Shown piece after piece: positions 35,710 to 45,856 of a stretch of 64,000 nt of DNA. This stretch comes from Wolfiporia cocos. Its lineage: Eukaryota > Basidiomycota > Agaricomycetes > Polyporales > Phaeolaceae. Positions within the stretch are counted from its first letter, which is position 1; every line of letters begins with the position of its first letter. Below the pieces are notes generated by a model, which was given only the letters and a program-made list of their open reading frames with translations, searched no databases and had not been told where the DNA came from. The stretch is from contig JACCLO010000009.1 of assembly GCA_029448655.1 (NCBI GenBank), positions 186,001 to 250,000 of the forward strand. Direction: 5' to 3'. The translations under genes were made by a program, and so were the position numbers.

Positions 35710-36127
35710 TAGTATGGCCATGGAATGTTGAATGCTGACTGCATGTCAACTCCTCATGCCAGCTATGTGCTGATACCTATGGTTCACTGAAAATGGAGAT
35801 GATCTCTATGTCCATCTTGTAAAACAGTGGCCATGCTCATATACCATATGTTGACTGATTTTTCCTACATGTATATCATATGGCCGGAGCCTTAGACTCC
35901 TGCAACCATGAGTTCTGTAACCTCTTCCTGAGGGCCATTGCAATTGCTTCATCTGCTGGGATGGCATTTCATTTGAGATTCCCCACTTATTGTGCTCACA
36001 GAGCCAGATGAAACCATTCCATTTAGTTTGTGGTACCCAAATGCAAAACCATATAATACATGAAAAATCCATTGAGATTGTGGTACACAACTACAAAACT
36101 GTATGATACATCCAAAGACCTTGTATT
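35710..36127. other. Intergenic, nothing recognised
   Basis: No open frame with recognisable motifs and no repeat array seen between the mariner copy and the 3' end of the YPxW-repeat gene. Confidence 0.6.
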
Positions 36128-37083
36128 CTACTGACTCTTCCACAGCCTGTGGCGGACCGAGCTGTAATAGGAAGGGGGAGTACCATCACTCATGTCATAA
36201 AGAGAATCCATGTTTTCCTGCACTCTGTCCAGTATCTTGTATCTAGCAACTTCTTTATGTAGATGATGGATGAGAATAAGCCAAGGAGATTTGCAGAAAT
36301 AGCTCACCATCCTCAGCCACAAAGCGGACCCGTTTTCTGCCTGAACTTGAGGGCCCTGGAGCAGATTCATCACCCAGGTCCGCAGACTTATCAATGGCCC
36401 GTGTCTTCCGCTTATTCACTTTTCGTGTCTGGCGCATTGCAGATTTTACTGTTCTTGACGGAGCCGCGGCCGCGGCGGTCTCGGCTGAGGTTGATGGCAG
36501 CAGAACAGCCGGGTCGAAGCTCCATTCTGGATAGTCCGGCTTTGAGGTGGCGGTCTCGGCAGTCGCGGTTGAGGTATTGCGGAGGAGAACTGATGGATCA
36601 AAGTTCCACTCTGGATATTCTGCACGTGAAGCGGGTGCTGTAGTTGTTGCGGATGCCGCGGTGGCGACGGTCGCTGAGGGCGCGAGTTTAGCGTGCGCGG
36701 ATGTCGCGGAGGCGGAGGTCGCGGTCGCGGAGGTCGCGGTCGCGGAGGTCGCGGTCGCGGAGGTCGCGGTCGCGGAGGTCGCGGTCGCGGAGGTCGCAGT
36801 TGAGGTCGCGGGCAGCAGCACCGCTGTGTTGAAACCCCAAGCTGGATAGTGTGGGTTTTCTGTGAATATAGAAGTTTGAAATAGAAAGTTTTGAGCAAAA
36901 AAAATATGTACCTTCCTGCATCTCAATGTCTTCATTTTCTTGAGGTTCTTGACTGTTTTGTGTGGGTGATGCCCCTTCTTCCAGTAGGGAGTCCCGCACT
37001 GCACTGGTGCGGAAGTGTAAGAACTTGAAGGGCATCGGGTACTGGGGAACTGGAGAGGGACTGAGCTGTTTTGATGGGTTCAT
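36128..37083 (-). CDS. KDZ-element protein with three YPxW...VLLP repeats (282 aa)
   Basis: Three exons join in frame: 36912-37083, 36308-36859 and 36128-36252 (849 nt), introns 52 and 55 nt. After MNPSKQLSPSPVPQYP the protein contains three copies of a ~16-residue motif: YPAWGFNTAVLLPATS, YPEWNFDPSVLLRNTS and YPEWSFDPAVLLPSTS. Between copies lie Ala/Thr/Ser stretches (TSATATSATATSA) encoded by a CGCGACCTCCGCGAC array at about 36465-36830. A basic segment (RQTRKVNKRKTR) may be a nuclear signal. I recognise no family. It diverges from the Zn2Cys6-like gene over 341 bp. Confidence 0.7.
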
Positions 37084-37424
37084 GTTGGGGTGAGGGTGGG
37101 CGGGAAAGAATATAGTCGCGGCAACAAGATATAATTGATACGGGTAGTTCCATAGAAGAACAGAAGCACAGAAGGGCAGCGTGAGAACAGAAGTGATCAT
37201 GTGCTACGTAGACGCCGGCGCACTAATGAAATGTCCCGAAACGGAGATTAAGCGCTTCTCGGGCCGGCTCCCGGATGTGCCATGAGGCCGCGAGATATAT
37301 ATCAACAGCTCGCGACTCGCGACTCCGACGGCTCAACTTCGAACCATCACCCCACTTTTCGTCTCGCGCTCGCACTCGCTCCGCTCCTCCCATATCCACT
37401 AGCTTTGAAACCTCACAAATCACT
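37084..37424. promoter_or_regulatory. Shared intergenic promoter region of the YPxW and Zn2Cys6-like genes
   Basis: 341 bp between two divergent start codons. A GATATATATC element at about 37294-37303 lies ~125 bp upstream of the plus-strand ATG and could serve as TATA box. It is followed by CTCGCGACTCGCGACTC, again the TCGCGA word. Both genes may be co-regulated from here. Confidence 0.45.
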
Positions 37425-40400
37425 ATGTCAGACAACCAGTTGATGAACACCGCCAACAGAATGATCGCCCGTGCAGTTGCGGCGCTCAGGGCGGCTCCCG
37501 AGAGCATGGAGGGGGAGGACTATACCCAGTGGCAGACCAAGTTCATGGAAGAGCTTGTAAGTGATATCATTCTCTGAAACCATTCAAGGAAGCTGAGGCA
37601 TGACCCTTCAGGCATTCAACATGGGAAACTTTCCCTATAAGGTATTCGAGCTCGGGTACAGGCTACCCGAGCTATACGGCAGCATGGTGGCGGAGTATAC
37701 ACAGGTGAGAAATGATGGGGAGGAATTCAACAAGATTCGTGTCCACGAAGGCGACACGAGGATTGCGAGTATCAAGAATCTTGCGCCAACAGTAGACCCC
37801 ACCAGACCCCTCCCAGTTGTGGAGGACTTGGGGCCTAACCAGTGGTGGACAGCAGGTATGTAGTAACTCAAAAATTTTCTTATTTACAATAATTGAGAAT
37901 GTTCGCAAAAAAGACAATACATTGACTGAGGCAGAGGGCAGCTCGACCGCCCAGCATGCAACCAAAAAGAGAGGTCGGGAGGACTCGGACGAGGAGAGCA
38001 CGGAGAAGGAGGGTGGAAAGGACGATGGGTTGGGAGGAGATGAGGAGGAGGATCATGGTCGCGGAGGGAGTGAAGATGACCAGCAAGGTCGCGAGACCAG
38101 TCGCGAGCCTCGCGACAGTCGCGAGCCGAGTCGGGAGCCTCGTGATCGTCGCGAGCGGAGTCGCGGGCCTCGCGGCAGTCGCGAGAAAAGTCGCGACACT
38201 CGCGGCAGTCGCGAGAAAAGTCGTGACACTCGCGACCGTCGCGAGCCAGGTCGCAAGTCTCGCGACACCGCGACTTCGACAACTGTCGTGAGCCAGACAC
38301 GGTCCAAGTCGGGAACAAGGCCACCAAAGCGCCAGCGATCCATCCACCAGTCGCCATCAACTGCCCGACAGTCGTCGGACTCGGAGTCGGACAGCCCCCC
38401 CCCAGCTCGCCATAGCCGTTCAAAAGGCTCCAACAAGGGGAAGAAGGCATCAAAACCCTCTGTGCTCAAAACTCCTAAGCCCAGGCCTAAGTTCTCAGAT
38501 GAGGCAAAGCGCTCAGTAAGATCTTCGTCGGCTTGCAGATTTTTTGCTAACCTGATTTTCAGGTCTTACAATGTATAACATGCAGGACAGCACCAACCGT
38601 ATGCACTATCGACACCAATATACGAGCAAGATGTGAGCGCTGCACTACTAAAAGTCTTAAGTGTAGTCTTGTCCCCAAGGAGATCGAAGATGGAGAATTC
38701 GCCGCTATCACGGGGCAAGAAGTCTACGTGATTTCCCGCAAGTTTCAGAAGACGTATGAGGATGAAGCCAGCCGACCAGACAACTTTAATGACCTCAAGG
38801 TGGTCTGCTACAACGCAGAGAAAAATGATTTCATTTTTGATAAGAGGACTCTTCTTTCTCAGAAGGAGAAGAAGCAGATCGCAAAAATTGGTGAGTCAGC
38901 ATGCCATTATTTCTCATTTGGTACTGATTATATTATAGTGGCGGAAAAAAATGCTGCTACCAAGGCTGGACACAAGAAGCGGTCAACCCGAGAAAAGCCA
39001 ATGGAGAAAGATGCCAGCGAATCGGAGGAGGACGAAGAGAACGAGGAGGATCAGATGGGCAGGGAGGAGGAGGCGAAATCAGGGGGGGCTGAAACTGACG
39101 GTTCAGTTGCAGCCGCATTCCAGAGACTCCGGCACGGCGACGACACGGAGATGGATGGGGAGGGGGAAGCGGGCCCTTCGGCTGGCCCTTCGGCTGGTCC
39201 TTCTGCTGGCCCTTCAACCACACGACTGGCCGACAAGGGCAAACAGGTGCCCCGACGGTCGACGAGGGTGGCCGAGCGTGAGCGTCGTGAGGCCTCACAA
39301 GCTCCTCAAGCAAGTGTCCATGTTCAGGCAGAGCAGCCATCAGGTGAGCAAAAAAAAACTTAATTACTCTATTCTAATAAATAGCCTTCACATATCTATA
39401 TATAGCGGACAACGAGGGCGGGTACAGTCGCTACCGCAGCCAGGTGGGGGACGACCGGGACGAGCTGTTGAAGGCGGTCACTCAAATGAGTGGCATGCTT
39501 CACCAGCTCGTCCGTAAAGTGGACGTCCTCCAAGAGACTGTCCATGAGATGCAGGTGGGTCACGTAGGTCTGCAGGCGCAGCTTGAGGCCCTGCGACAGG
39601 TGGCGATGGGGGTGCCTCTCGCGACCTCCACGACCGTGGCCCCTGCACCTCTCGCGACCTCCGCGACCGCGGTCCCTTCGCTCCCCGCACCTCTCGCGAC
39701 GCCGCCCCCCGTGTCTCTCGCGACGCCACCACCCGTGCATCTCGTGACGCCACCTGATGCTCCTCACATGCCCGATATGACTCTCGCGACCTCCGCGACC
39801 GCGGTCCCTTCGCTCCCGGCACCTCTCGCGACGCCGCCCCTCGTGTCTCTCGCAACGCCGCCACCCGTGCATCTCGTGACTCCACTTGATGCTTCTCACG
39901 TGCCCGATGTGACTCTCGCGACCTCCGCGACCGCGGCCCCTGCAACTCTCGCGATCTCCGCGACCGCGGCCCCTGCACCTCTCGCGACCTCCGCGACCGC
40001 GGCCCCTGCACCTCTCGCGACCTCCGCGACCGCGGTCCCTTCGCTCCCCGCACCTCTCGCGACGCCGCCCCCCGTGTCTCTCGCGACGCCACCCCCCGTG
40101 CATCTCGTGACGCCACTTGATGCCTCTCACGTGCCCGATGTGACTCTCACGACCTCCGCGACTGCGGCCCCTGCACCTCTCGCGACCTCCGTGACCACGG
40201 TCCCTTCGCTCCCCGCACGTCTCGCGACACTGCCCCCCGCACATCTCGTGACACCGCCACCCATGCATTCCGCAATGCCACCTGATGCACCTGACGCGCC
40301 CAATGTGGCTCTCGTGACCACCGCGACCGTGGCACCTGCGCCTCTCGTGAACTCCGCGACCGCGACCCCCGTGCTTTCTGTGACTGGTAGCTCCATGACA

Positions 40401-40736
40401 TCGTCCACACCAGCTTCTGTGGTCCCTCCAGCCTCTGAACATGCACCCATGAACGATGCAACTGACGACACTGTGCACAATGAAGACGTCGGCCCCACTG
40501 TAAGTACCACCATTCCCCTCTCACTCTGCCCGCACATTCTAAAGTCGATCTACGACTGGTCAGGACATTTCAATGGAAGATGATGACACCCACTTGTCAT
40601 CGCAACTGGATTCTCCTGTTGCCAGTGGGCAAGGTGAGCATTGGTACTCTGAGGAGGCTTAAAAAGGGGAATGCTCACCACCAATATCTTTACAGGTGAT
40701 GAGGACACAGATATGGATATGGGTGGGTCTGACTGA
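37425..40736 (+). CDS. KDZ-element Zn2Cys6-like protein with coiled coil (964 aa)
   Basis: Eight exons join in frame: 37425-37556, 37612-37855, 37935-38515, 38563-38890, 38939-39343, 39406-40499, 40564-40633, 40696-40736 (2895 nt). Residues 323-353 have the spacing Cx2Cx6Cx9Cx2Cx6C (QCITCR ... ARCERCTTKSLKC), which fits the fungal Zn2Cys6 binuclear cluster used in DNA binding, though at mid-protein. Before it is an Arg/Ser/Asp/Glu repeat (SREKSRDTRGSREKSRDT) from a GTCGCGAG array (38060-38280). After it come an acidic stretch, GPSAGPSAGPSAGPS, a likely coiled coil (ELLKAVTQMSGMLHQLVRKV), and a long Ala/Pro/Thr region (LATSATAVPSLPAPLATPPP) made by CTCGCGACCTCCGCGACC units (39615-40390). A role as the element's own DNA-binding regulator is inferred. 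Confidence 0.75.
38060..38280. repeat. GTCGCGAG array in an exon of the Zn2Cys6-like gene
   Basis: Units such as AGTCGCGAGCCTCGCGACAG, read as Ser/Arg/Glu/Asp repeats. Confidence 0.8.
39615..40390. repeat. CTCGCGACCTCCGCGACC array in an exon of the Zn2Cys6-like gene
   Basis: Longest internal array (~775 bp), with a higher-order pattern of LATSATA and LATPPPV blocks. It stays in frame throughout. Confidence 0.8.
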
Positions 40737-40939
40737 GCAGTTCCAGTCAGCATACAACTGTATTACCTTTTGTTCATTGTATAAATGTATAATATATGAT
40801 TTTTTCATTGCTTCATTGTGAGGAGAAAATCAATTTGAACCAGACAAAGAAATAAACTGGAATGTAAGGCAACAGTTTTTGCTTCATCTTGGAACAGGTA
40901 AACTCAATGACATTTCAGCTGCTGCAGGCACAGCAGTCA

Positions 40940-41817
40940 GGTGTACATGTATGGATTTTGGAATTCATGTTGACAGTCATGAGACAAGCAATGTCTATGA
41001 GTTGCTGGCTGTACCATTCATGGATGGAGAAATTGGACAGTGTCCTAATGGGCATATCATCTGCACCATCTCCTTTGGTGTCCCTGGCCACTAATGGTCT
41101 TGCCCAATACCATGAGGGAATTGTCTTCTATGGCTTCCTTGATGATATCCCTGGCATCTGGTAGATGTGTTGGGATACCTGATACACATAAATTAAGAAC
41201 TCACCATGGATAAATGTATCTGTACACTCCACATGAAGCATGATTGTGGCAATCCCAAGTCTTGAGGCTGTTTGGGATGGAACTTTGGAAGCTGTGGAAT
41301 TTGTGACTGATGCATCAAATAATGCAAGAACAATGCAGGTCATCACTCTTTTGCCAGCTCCCATCAACAAACCATCATCATGTCCCTTCCTGTAGTTGAC
41401 ATTGTCATCAACTATGAAGGGGAAATTGCGGCATTGGTGGGGCGACCCACAACTGTCACAATCATTTGGTCACAGCATTGGTGGGCCGACCCGCAAGCAT
41501 CACGACCGTCAAGTCATGATGGTCGTGGGCCGACCCACAACTGTCACAACCGTCTGGTCGCGGAAGTCGTGGGCCGACCCACGACCGTCATAACCATCCG
41601 GTCACGGTGGTTGTGGGCCAACCCGCAACCGTCACAACCATCTAGTCGCAGCAGTCTTGGGCCCACCCACAACTGTTGCAACCGTCTGGTCACAGAAGAC
41701 GTCGGCCCACCCGACGGTAGGCCGGACGGTTAGGGCATGGGCCGACGACCGGCTGACCTGAACCGTTAGGGGTTGGTACAAGCCGGTTGACCTGAACCGT
41801 CACCTACTGTCACTGAA
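40940..41817 (-). repeat. Right terminal inverted repeat of the KDZ transposon
   Basis: Reverse counterpart of 18097-20025. It ends ...CACCTACTGTCACTGAA. It contains only about seven 44-bp minisatellite units (41430-41745), so the two ends differ about twofold in length. Confidence 0.85.
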
Positions 41818-42146
41818 AGGTGTGTATGGAGTAAAGAGGGGACTTGCCCCAACGCCTAGAATAACAGTTCTGGGGAGTAAGCCCCAGAACGTCGCAGCTT
41901 AAGTACATGAGGAGTCGTCGCATATCTACTGAAGACCCGCCCTAAAGGCAGGGTCTGTGCACAGCGCTAGCGCTCCTAAGTCATGTGCTACTTATGTAAG
42001 CCACAACCATGTGACCTGTACAGCGGGGTGGGCACCTATACCGCTACGCTACTTCTACAGAGTCCATTCTATGACACGTGACGTATATACCATGAGTCCC
42101 TTGGTTCGAGACAGGGGGGGGTACCTATTTCTGAAATTCTGTGACA
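41818..42146. mobile_element. LTR fragment between KDZ right end and Gypsy integrase
   Basis: 329 bp related to the solo LTR at 46640-47211 (shared GGGGAGTAAGCCC and GCCCTAAAG words), ending TTCTGTGACA. Its outer part is missing where the KDZ repeat begins. Contains GGTTCGAGAC, another tRNA T-arm-like word. It interrupts the integrase linker just before LRYRRGKLVIPRDEE. Confidence 0.7.
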
Positions 42147-43184
42147 CGGCCTACGCTACAGGAGGGGGAAGTTGGTCATTCCGAGAGACGAGGAATTAAT
42201 CGGAAAAATTATTTCTTCATTCCACGACACGGTCTCGGCAGGACACCCCGGCACGGAAAACACGTACATCGCCATTCACCACTCGTACTGGTGGCCAAAA
42301 ATGCGAAACGACATTTGCCAGTACGTCAAGGCATGTATCAAGTGCCAAAGAGCCAAGCCAGACCGCTCGAAGAGAGCTGCACCATTGAACCCAAATCCAA
42401 CACCCACGCACAACTGGGAGAACATTTCCGTCGACATGATCACGGGACTCACAGTATCCAAAGGTCGGGACGCTATCATCGTAGTTGTAGATATGAAATC
42501 CAAGGACTATATCGCGGTCCCAACCACAACCAGGCTTACCGCCAAAGGTTGGGCCAACATATTTGTAGATAATGTATATGCACAGCACGGACTACCGAAG
42601 AAAATATTTAGTGATAGAGGATCACAATTCGTATCGGACTTTATCAAAGACGTATACCATAGATTAGGCATCGAAGGGAACCCCAGTATCGCGTTCCACC
42701 CGCAGACAGACGGGCAAACAGAGCGGATGAACCAGGAACTGGAGGTGTACCTAACGATTATTTATCAACGACACCCATACCAACTGGCCGGACCTACTCC
42801 CACTAGCAGCATTTGCGTACAAGTGTCATGTACATAGTAGCACGGGCTACAGCCCCTTTTATCTTACTCACGGATACCACCCATTTACAGGCGTGAAGGC
42901 ACCAGAGCTGGAAGAGGGGGTGGGAACAGCCAAGGATTGGGTTGAGCACATGCACGAGGTCAGCCAAACCGCTTCGAAGAATCTCGTGAAAGTCAAGCTT
43001 TGTATGAAAGAATACTACGACCGGAAACGAACCAACCCTCATACGTACAACGAGGGGGACATGGTTTGGGTCGATGGGCGAAACATTAACATGGGAAACC
43101 CAACCAAGAAGCTCGACTCGAAGCGGTACGGCCCGCACGTGGTTGAATGCCACATATGCTCTCCAGGGATCACAGGCGATTCCC
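42147..43184 (+). pseudogene. Integrase of Gypsy element 2 (or a sister copy), frameshifted
   Basis: Reads LRYRRGKLVIPRDEELIG, then the HHCC region, core D (ISVDMITGLT), D (FSDRGSQF) and E (QTERMNQELE). A one-base insertion near 42750 relative to element 1 shifts the frame after LEVYL, and the sequence resumes at STGYSPFYLTHGYHPF. Homology stops near KRYGP (about 43135) and an LTR begins at 43191. The chromodomain-like tail is missing. Confidence 0.8.
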
Positions 43185-43190
43185 TCTAGT

Positions 43191-43864
43191 TGACACAGAC
43201 TAGACTGTGGGACTCACACTATAACCTTATAGGCGACTTGAAGGAGTTGCTGGAGGTTGGTGAGGAGACTAGTGGGCGCAAGCAGAGATGTTATGTAACT
43301 GTGCGAATGCAGAGAACAAATCTAAGGCTTATCCGCTGAGATAGCCTTACTTATATACATGCTTTGTTTGGTTACCGGTAAGGGAGCCAAACATGAAGGT
43401 GGTCTGTGCGCAGACATAACTAATATGGTTAAGTCGTAAACTACAGTAGACCATGTGCGCCGGTAATGGCCGCACCAGTAAGAATGTTTGTTTGGACCGT
43501 AGGTCCATGTTGTGGAAGTGGCTGTAGCTACGTTAGTAAGCCATGCATGTGATTCTTATATTCCGGTATCAGGATATGAGTAATCGTAAGGTCATTGGCA
43601 TGTGATAACAAGCGGGCCGCTTATTCAATTGTACTGACATAACCCGATCTCGGGATATGAGTAAGTCTCATGACACCGGAGGTTAGTCCGCTGAGTCATT
43701 GATGCGTACGAACGTGCTATGTACGTGTTGTTGTGACAAGTGGACGTATACCGCGTTGTGTACGTGTTGTTGTGACAAGTGGACGTATACCGCTTTGTGT
43801 ACGTGTTGTTTGGTTGCGTGCACGTGTAGACGGGCACTTAGCAGCGTAAATGTCTACAAGGTCG
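43191..43864 (-). mobile_element. Truncated LTR of the element 4 family
   Basis: Reverse copy of the LTR seen complete at 51485-52245. It starts TGACACAGACTAG and lacks the last ~75 bp (the LTR's own beginning), where another LTR starts at 43865. Contains three ~40-bp direct repeats (TACGTGTTGTTGTGACAAGT). Confidence 0.75.
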
Positions 43865-44485
43865 TGACACAGATGGCTCTGTGGGACTCACCAAGCCAGT
43901 ATCCTTGCGATGAACTAAGGCGACTTAGGTGAGGAAGAGGTTATCAGACGCAGTAGGAGGTAGGAGGTTCTTCTACGGCGTACGCCGAGAAGAATAGAAC
44001 TAAGGTTATAGGCCGTCAAGGCCCTACTTATATACATAATAATATCAGGTCATGTGCTACTGTATAGTGCATGCCCGATAAGGAGTGTGGGCTTGGTTGC
44101 CATAAGGGCGACCAAGGGATACGACTACTATACAAAGGCCGTGACCCGCCGGTAATAGCCGAGCCAATCCAATAGTAAAAGAGAGAGCGTGTGGTCTCAT
44201 CGTTAGATGGACATGTGAATACGGGCGCAGCCCGGGTATAAGGGATGCCGGTTGCCGGATACCGTGAGGTATAATGGCGATTGGCCGGTCATCGTGTGCT
44301 GACCAAGGCGGTCACGCCTATGTATTATGTAAGTAGGGGATCACGTGACCGTATGTCCTGACAGACAGGTTGTGTTATACCGCTACACTACGCTGCACTG
44401 GTCATGTGACTACTAGAACGTGAGCTCCTGGGTTCGAGCCAGGGAGGGGGTAATACATTAAAACATGCCACAGAAATCTGTGACA
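43865..44485. mobile_element. Solo LTR, 621 bp
   Basis: TGACACAGATGG... to ...AATCTGTGACA. No matching target duplication is seen (ggtcg and ctact). It carries a perfect tRNA-like T-arm, CCTGGGTTCGAGCCAGG (44430-44446), but I found no matching A box or acceptor stem. Confidence 0.7.
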
Positions 44486-45226
44486 CTACTTCAACTACTG
44501 TGAACGGTTCCAAACCCTCGGCCGACTCTCCGAGACCGCCAACGAGACCCTGGTGTAGGAGCTCACCGAAACACTCCCCGACTCCTCGAAAAGGTCAAGG
44601 ACACCTTGAACATCCTCGGCAAGACCCTGTTCTTCAAGGCCCCGACCGATATCGAGCCCCTTATTGACTTCGCCCTGGAGATGTACCAAACATCTTATCC
44701 AGACAAGATCAAGGGCTCCATCTTCGAGAAGGCCGGCAAGAAAGACTCGGCCCCTGCCGAAAAGAAGGAGACGTCCTCCGCTTCTGCAAAGAAGTCGGAG
44801 AAAAAGAAGGACAAGGGAAAGGCGCCCGCCAAAGCCCCCGCCGACACCGCCAACGCCGTCTGCACCTACTGCAAGCAGACGGGACACTATTTCAACAAGT
44901 GTCCTAAACTTGCCGCGGACAAGGCTGCGGGAACGTTCGTGCCTGCCGCTCAGCAGGCCGAACAACAAAGGGCAAAGGATGCAGCTGCCGCGTCTGGAAA
45001 GACCACGGCTGCTCCTTCGGGTAGTGGAAAGGGACAGGCTTCTGGCAAGAAGCCGTACTCGGCGCCCCCCGCGGATGGCAAGACGTATCGTGCCCGAACG
45101 ATCTGGGAAGAAGTGACGGCTGACTCAAGCTCAGCAGGACCCTCGGCCCCTGCCACCACCGTCGCCAATGTCGGGACCATCTTGGTTCCCCTCGCCCCAA
45201 CCACACGTCTCGAAGACGTTCTGTGA
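44486..45226 (+). pseudogene. Gag of element 4, 5' truncated, with CCHC zinc knuckle
   Basis: The clearest part runs from LLEKVKDTLNILGKTLFF to the TGA at 45224. A Lys/Ala-rich linker leads to the zinc knuckle CTYCKQTGHYFNKC (Cx2Cx4Hx4C), used for RNA binding. An in-frame TAG at about 44558 breaks the remaining N-terminal part. The pol frame is reached by a -1 shift at the gag end (VL* versus CEERTSPAA), which matches programmed -1 frameshifting in such elements. Confidence 0.75.
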
Positions 45227-45237
45227 GGAACGCACCA

Positions 45238-45856
45238 TGTCACAAGAATTCTCCTAGTTTCCCTATATTTCTTACTATTTTTCCGGCAATTCTACGAATT
45301 ATCTACGACTTTCTAGACCAATAACTAGCTTACCCGGTTCATAAGTTAACGGTCACATACGTGCCGAATGATGGCCGCGTTATCTCCCGTAACAACGGTC
45401 TTATCTTATCACTAGTAGTTACCATCAGTCACATGTCTAGTTCTAGCCAATCGGACATTCTGTCCGGAAGCAGTCAGCGTATAAGCGTCAGCGGACCGGG
45501 CTTTGGTCACGCCCTGTCTTTGTAATGACAAGAGTGCAAAACGCCATTCGTGCGGACTATTCCGCCTTTCTATATCCCGGTTTTGATCGGTATATGTATT
45601 TATCACATATTACTCAGTACTTAGGTATCTGGGGACTTGTACATACGAATACGGACATTAGTATTATCTAATAAGACTGTTAGGGGTCTTATTTATCATG
45701 TATATATACTAGCCTTGCTGAGCGCTATTGCCTCAGTTCTATTCATTGCATTCATACTACGAGTTAACCACTCAACGTATCCTGCTCAACATCTGCTTTA
45801 TCTCTTGCCTAACCAGCAATACCAAGATTATAACAAGTAAGTGCTATCTTGTGTTA
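45238..45856 (+). mobile_element. Solo LTR at the gag-pol junction, target duplication CACCA
   Basis: 619 bp, TGTCACAAGAATTC to TATCTTGTGTTA, with CACCA on both sides (45233-45237, 45857-45861). It is a near-identical copy of 56901-57518, the 5' LTR of the third Gypsy family, which gives orientation. Confidence 0.9.

Larger units (their letters stand above)
18097..41817. mobile_element. KDZ DNA transposon, ~23.7 kb, carrying TET/JBP and four further genes
   Basis: The ends share inverted sequence starting TTCAGYGACRGTAGGTGACG; homology between the two ends runs inward for about 1.9 kb on the left and 0.88 kb on the right, the difference being minisatellite length. Inside are six genes with frame-consistent exon models: unknown (-, 22170-22793), KDZ transposase (+), TET/JBP dioxygenase (-), RGG protein (+), YPxW-repeat protein (-) and Zn2Cys6-like protein (+). 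A dead Tc1/mariner copy lies between the fourth and fifth. No target duplication is visible: the left end abuts Gypsy RT, the right end abuts an LTR fragment. A link between KDZ transposons and TET/JBP genes is established for basidiomycetes; this particular gene set is read here from sequence. Confidence 0.85.
12139..43184 (+). mobile_element. Ty3/Gypsy element 2, same family as element 1, heavily interrupted
   Basis: Begins with a 371-bp LTR (12139-12509) and follows the order of element 1 on the plus strand. It is broken by a solo LTR (16237-16712), the KDZ transposon (18097-41817) and an LTR fragment (41818-42146). The RNase H domain and the linker to integrase are missing at the KDZ site, so about 1 kb was deleted there. 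Integrase resumes at 42147 and is cut at about 43184 by another LTR. No 3' LTR is visible. The integrase part differs more from element 1 than the gag-pol part does, so it could derive from a sister copy. Confidence 0.75.

Noticed and set aside
40889..41164. ORF in the right inverted repeat with a counterpart at 19797-20075
   Set aside because: Similarity reflects the DNA inverted repeat; no splice or start context and no domain, so not called a gene.
18089..41826. 8-bp target duplication for the KDZ element
   Set aside because: Flanks agcccatt and aaaggtgt (or close alternatives) do not match, and both flanks are rearranged retroelement sequence.
44380..44460. tRNA gene around CCTGGGTTCGAGCCAGG
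   Set aside because: The T-arm is perfect but no matching acceptor stem or A box was found; it lies within an LTR.
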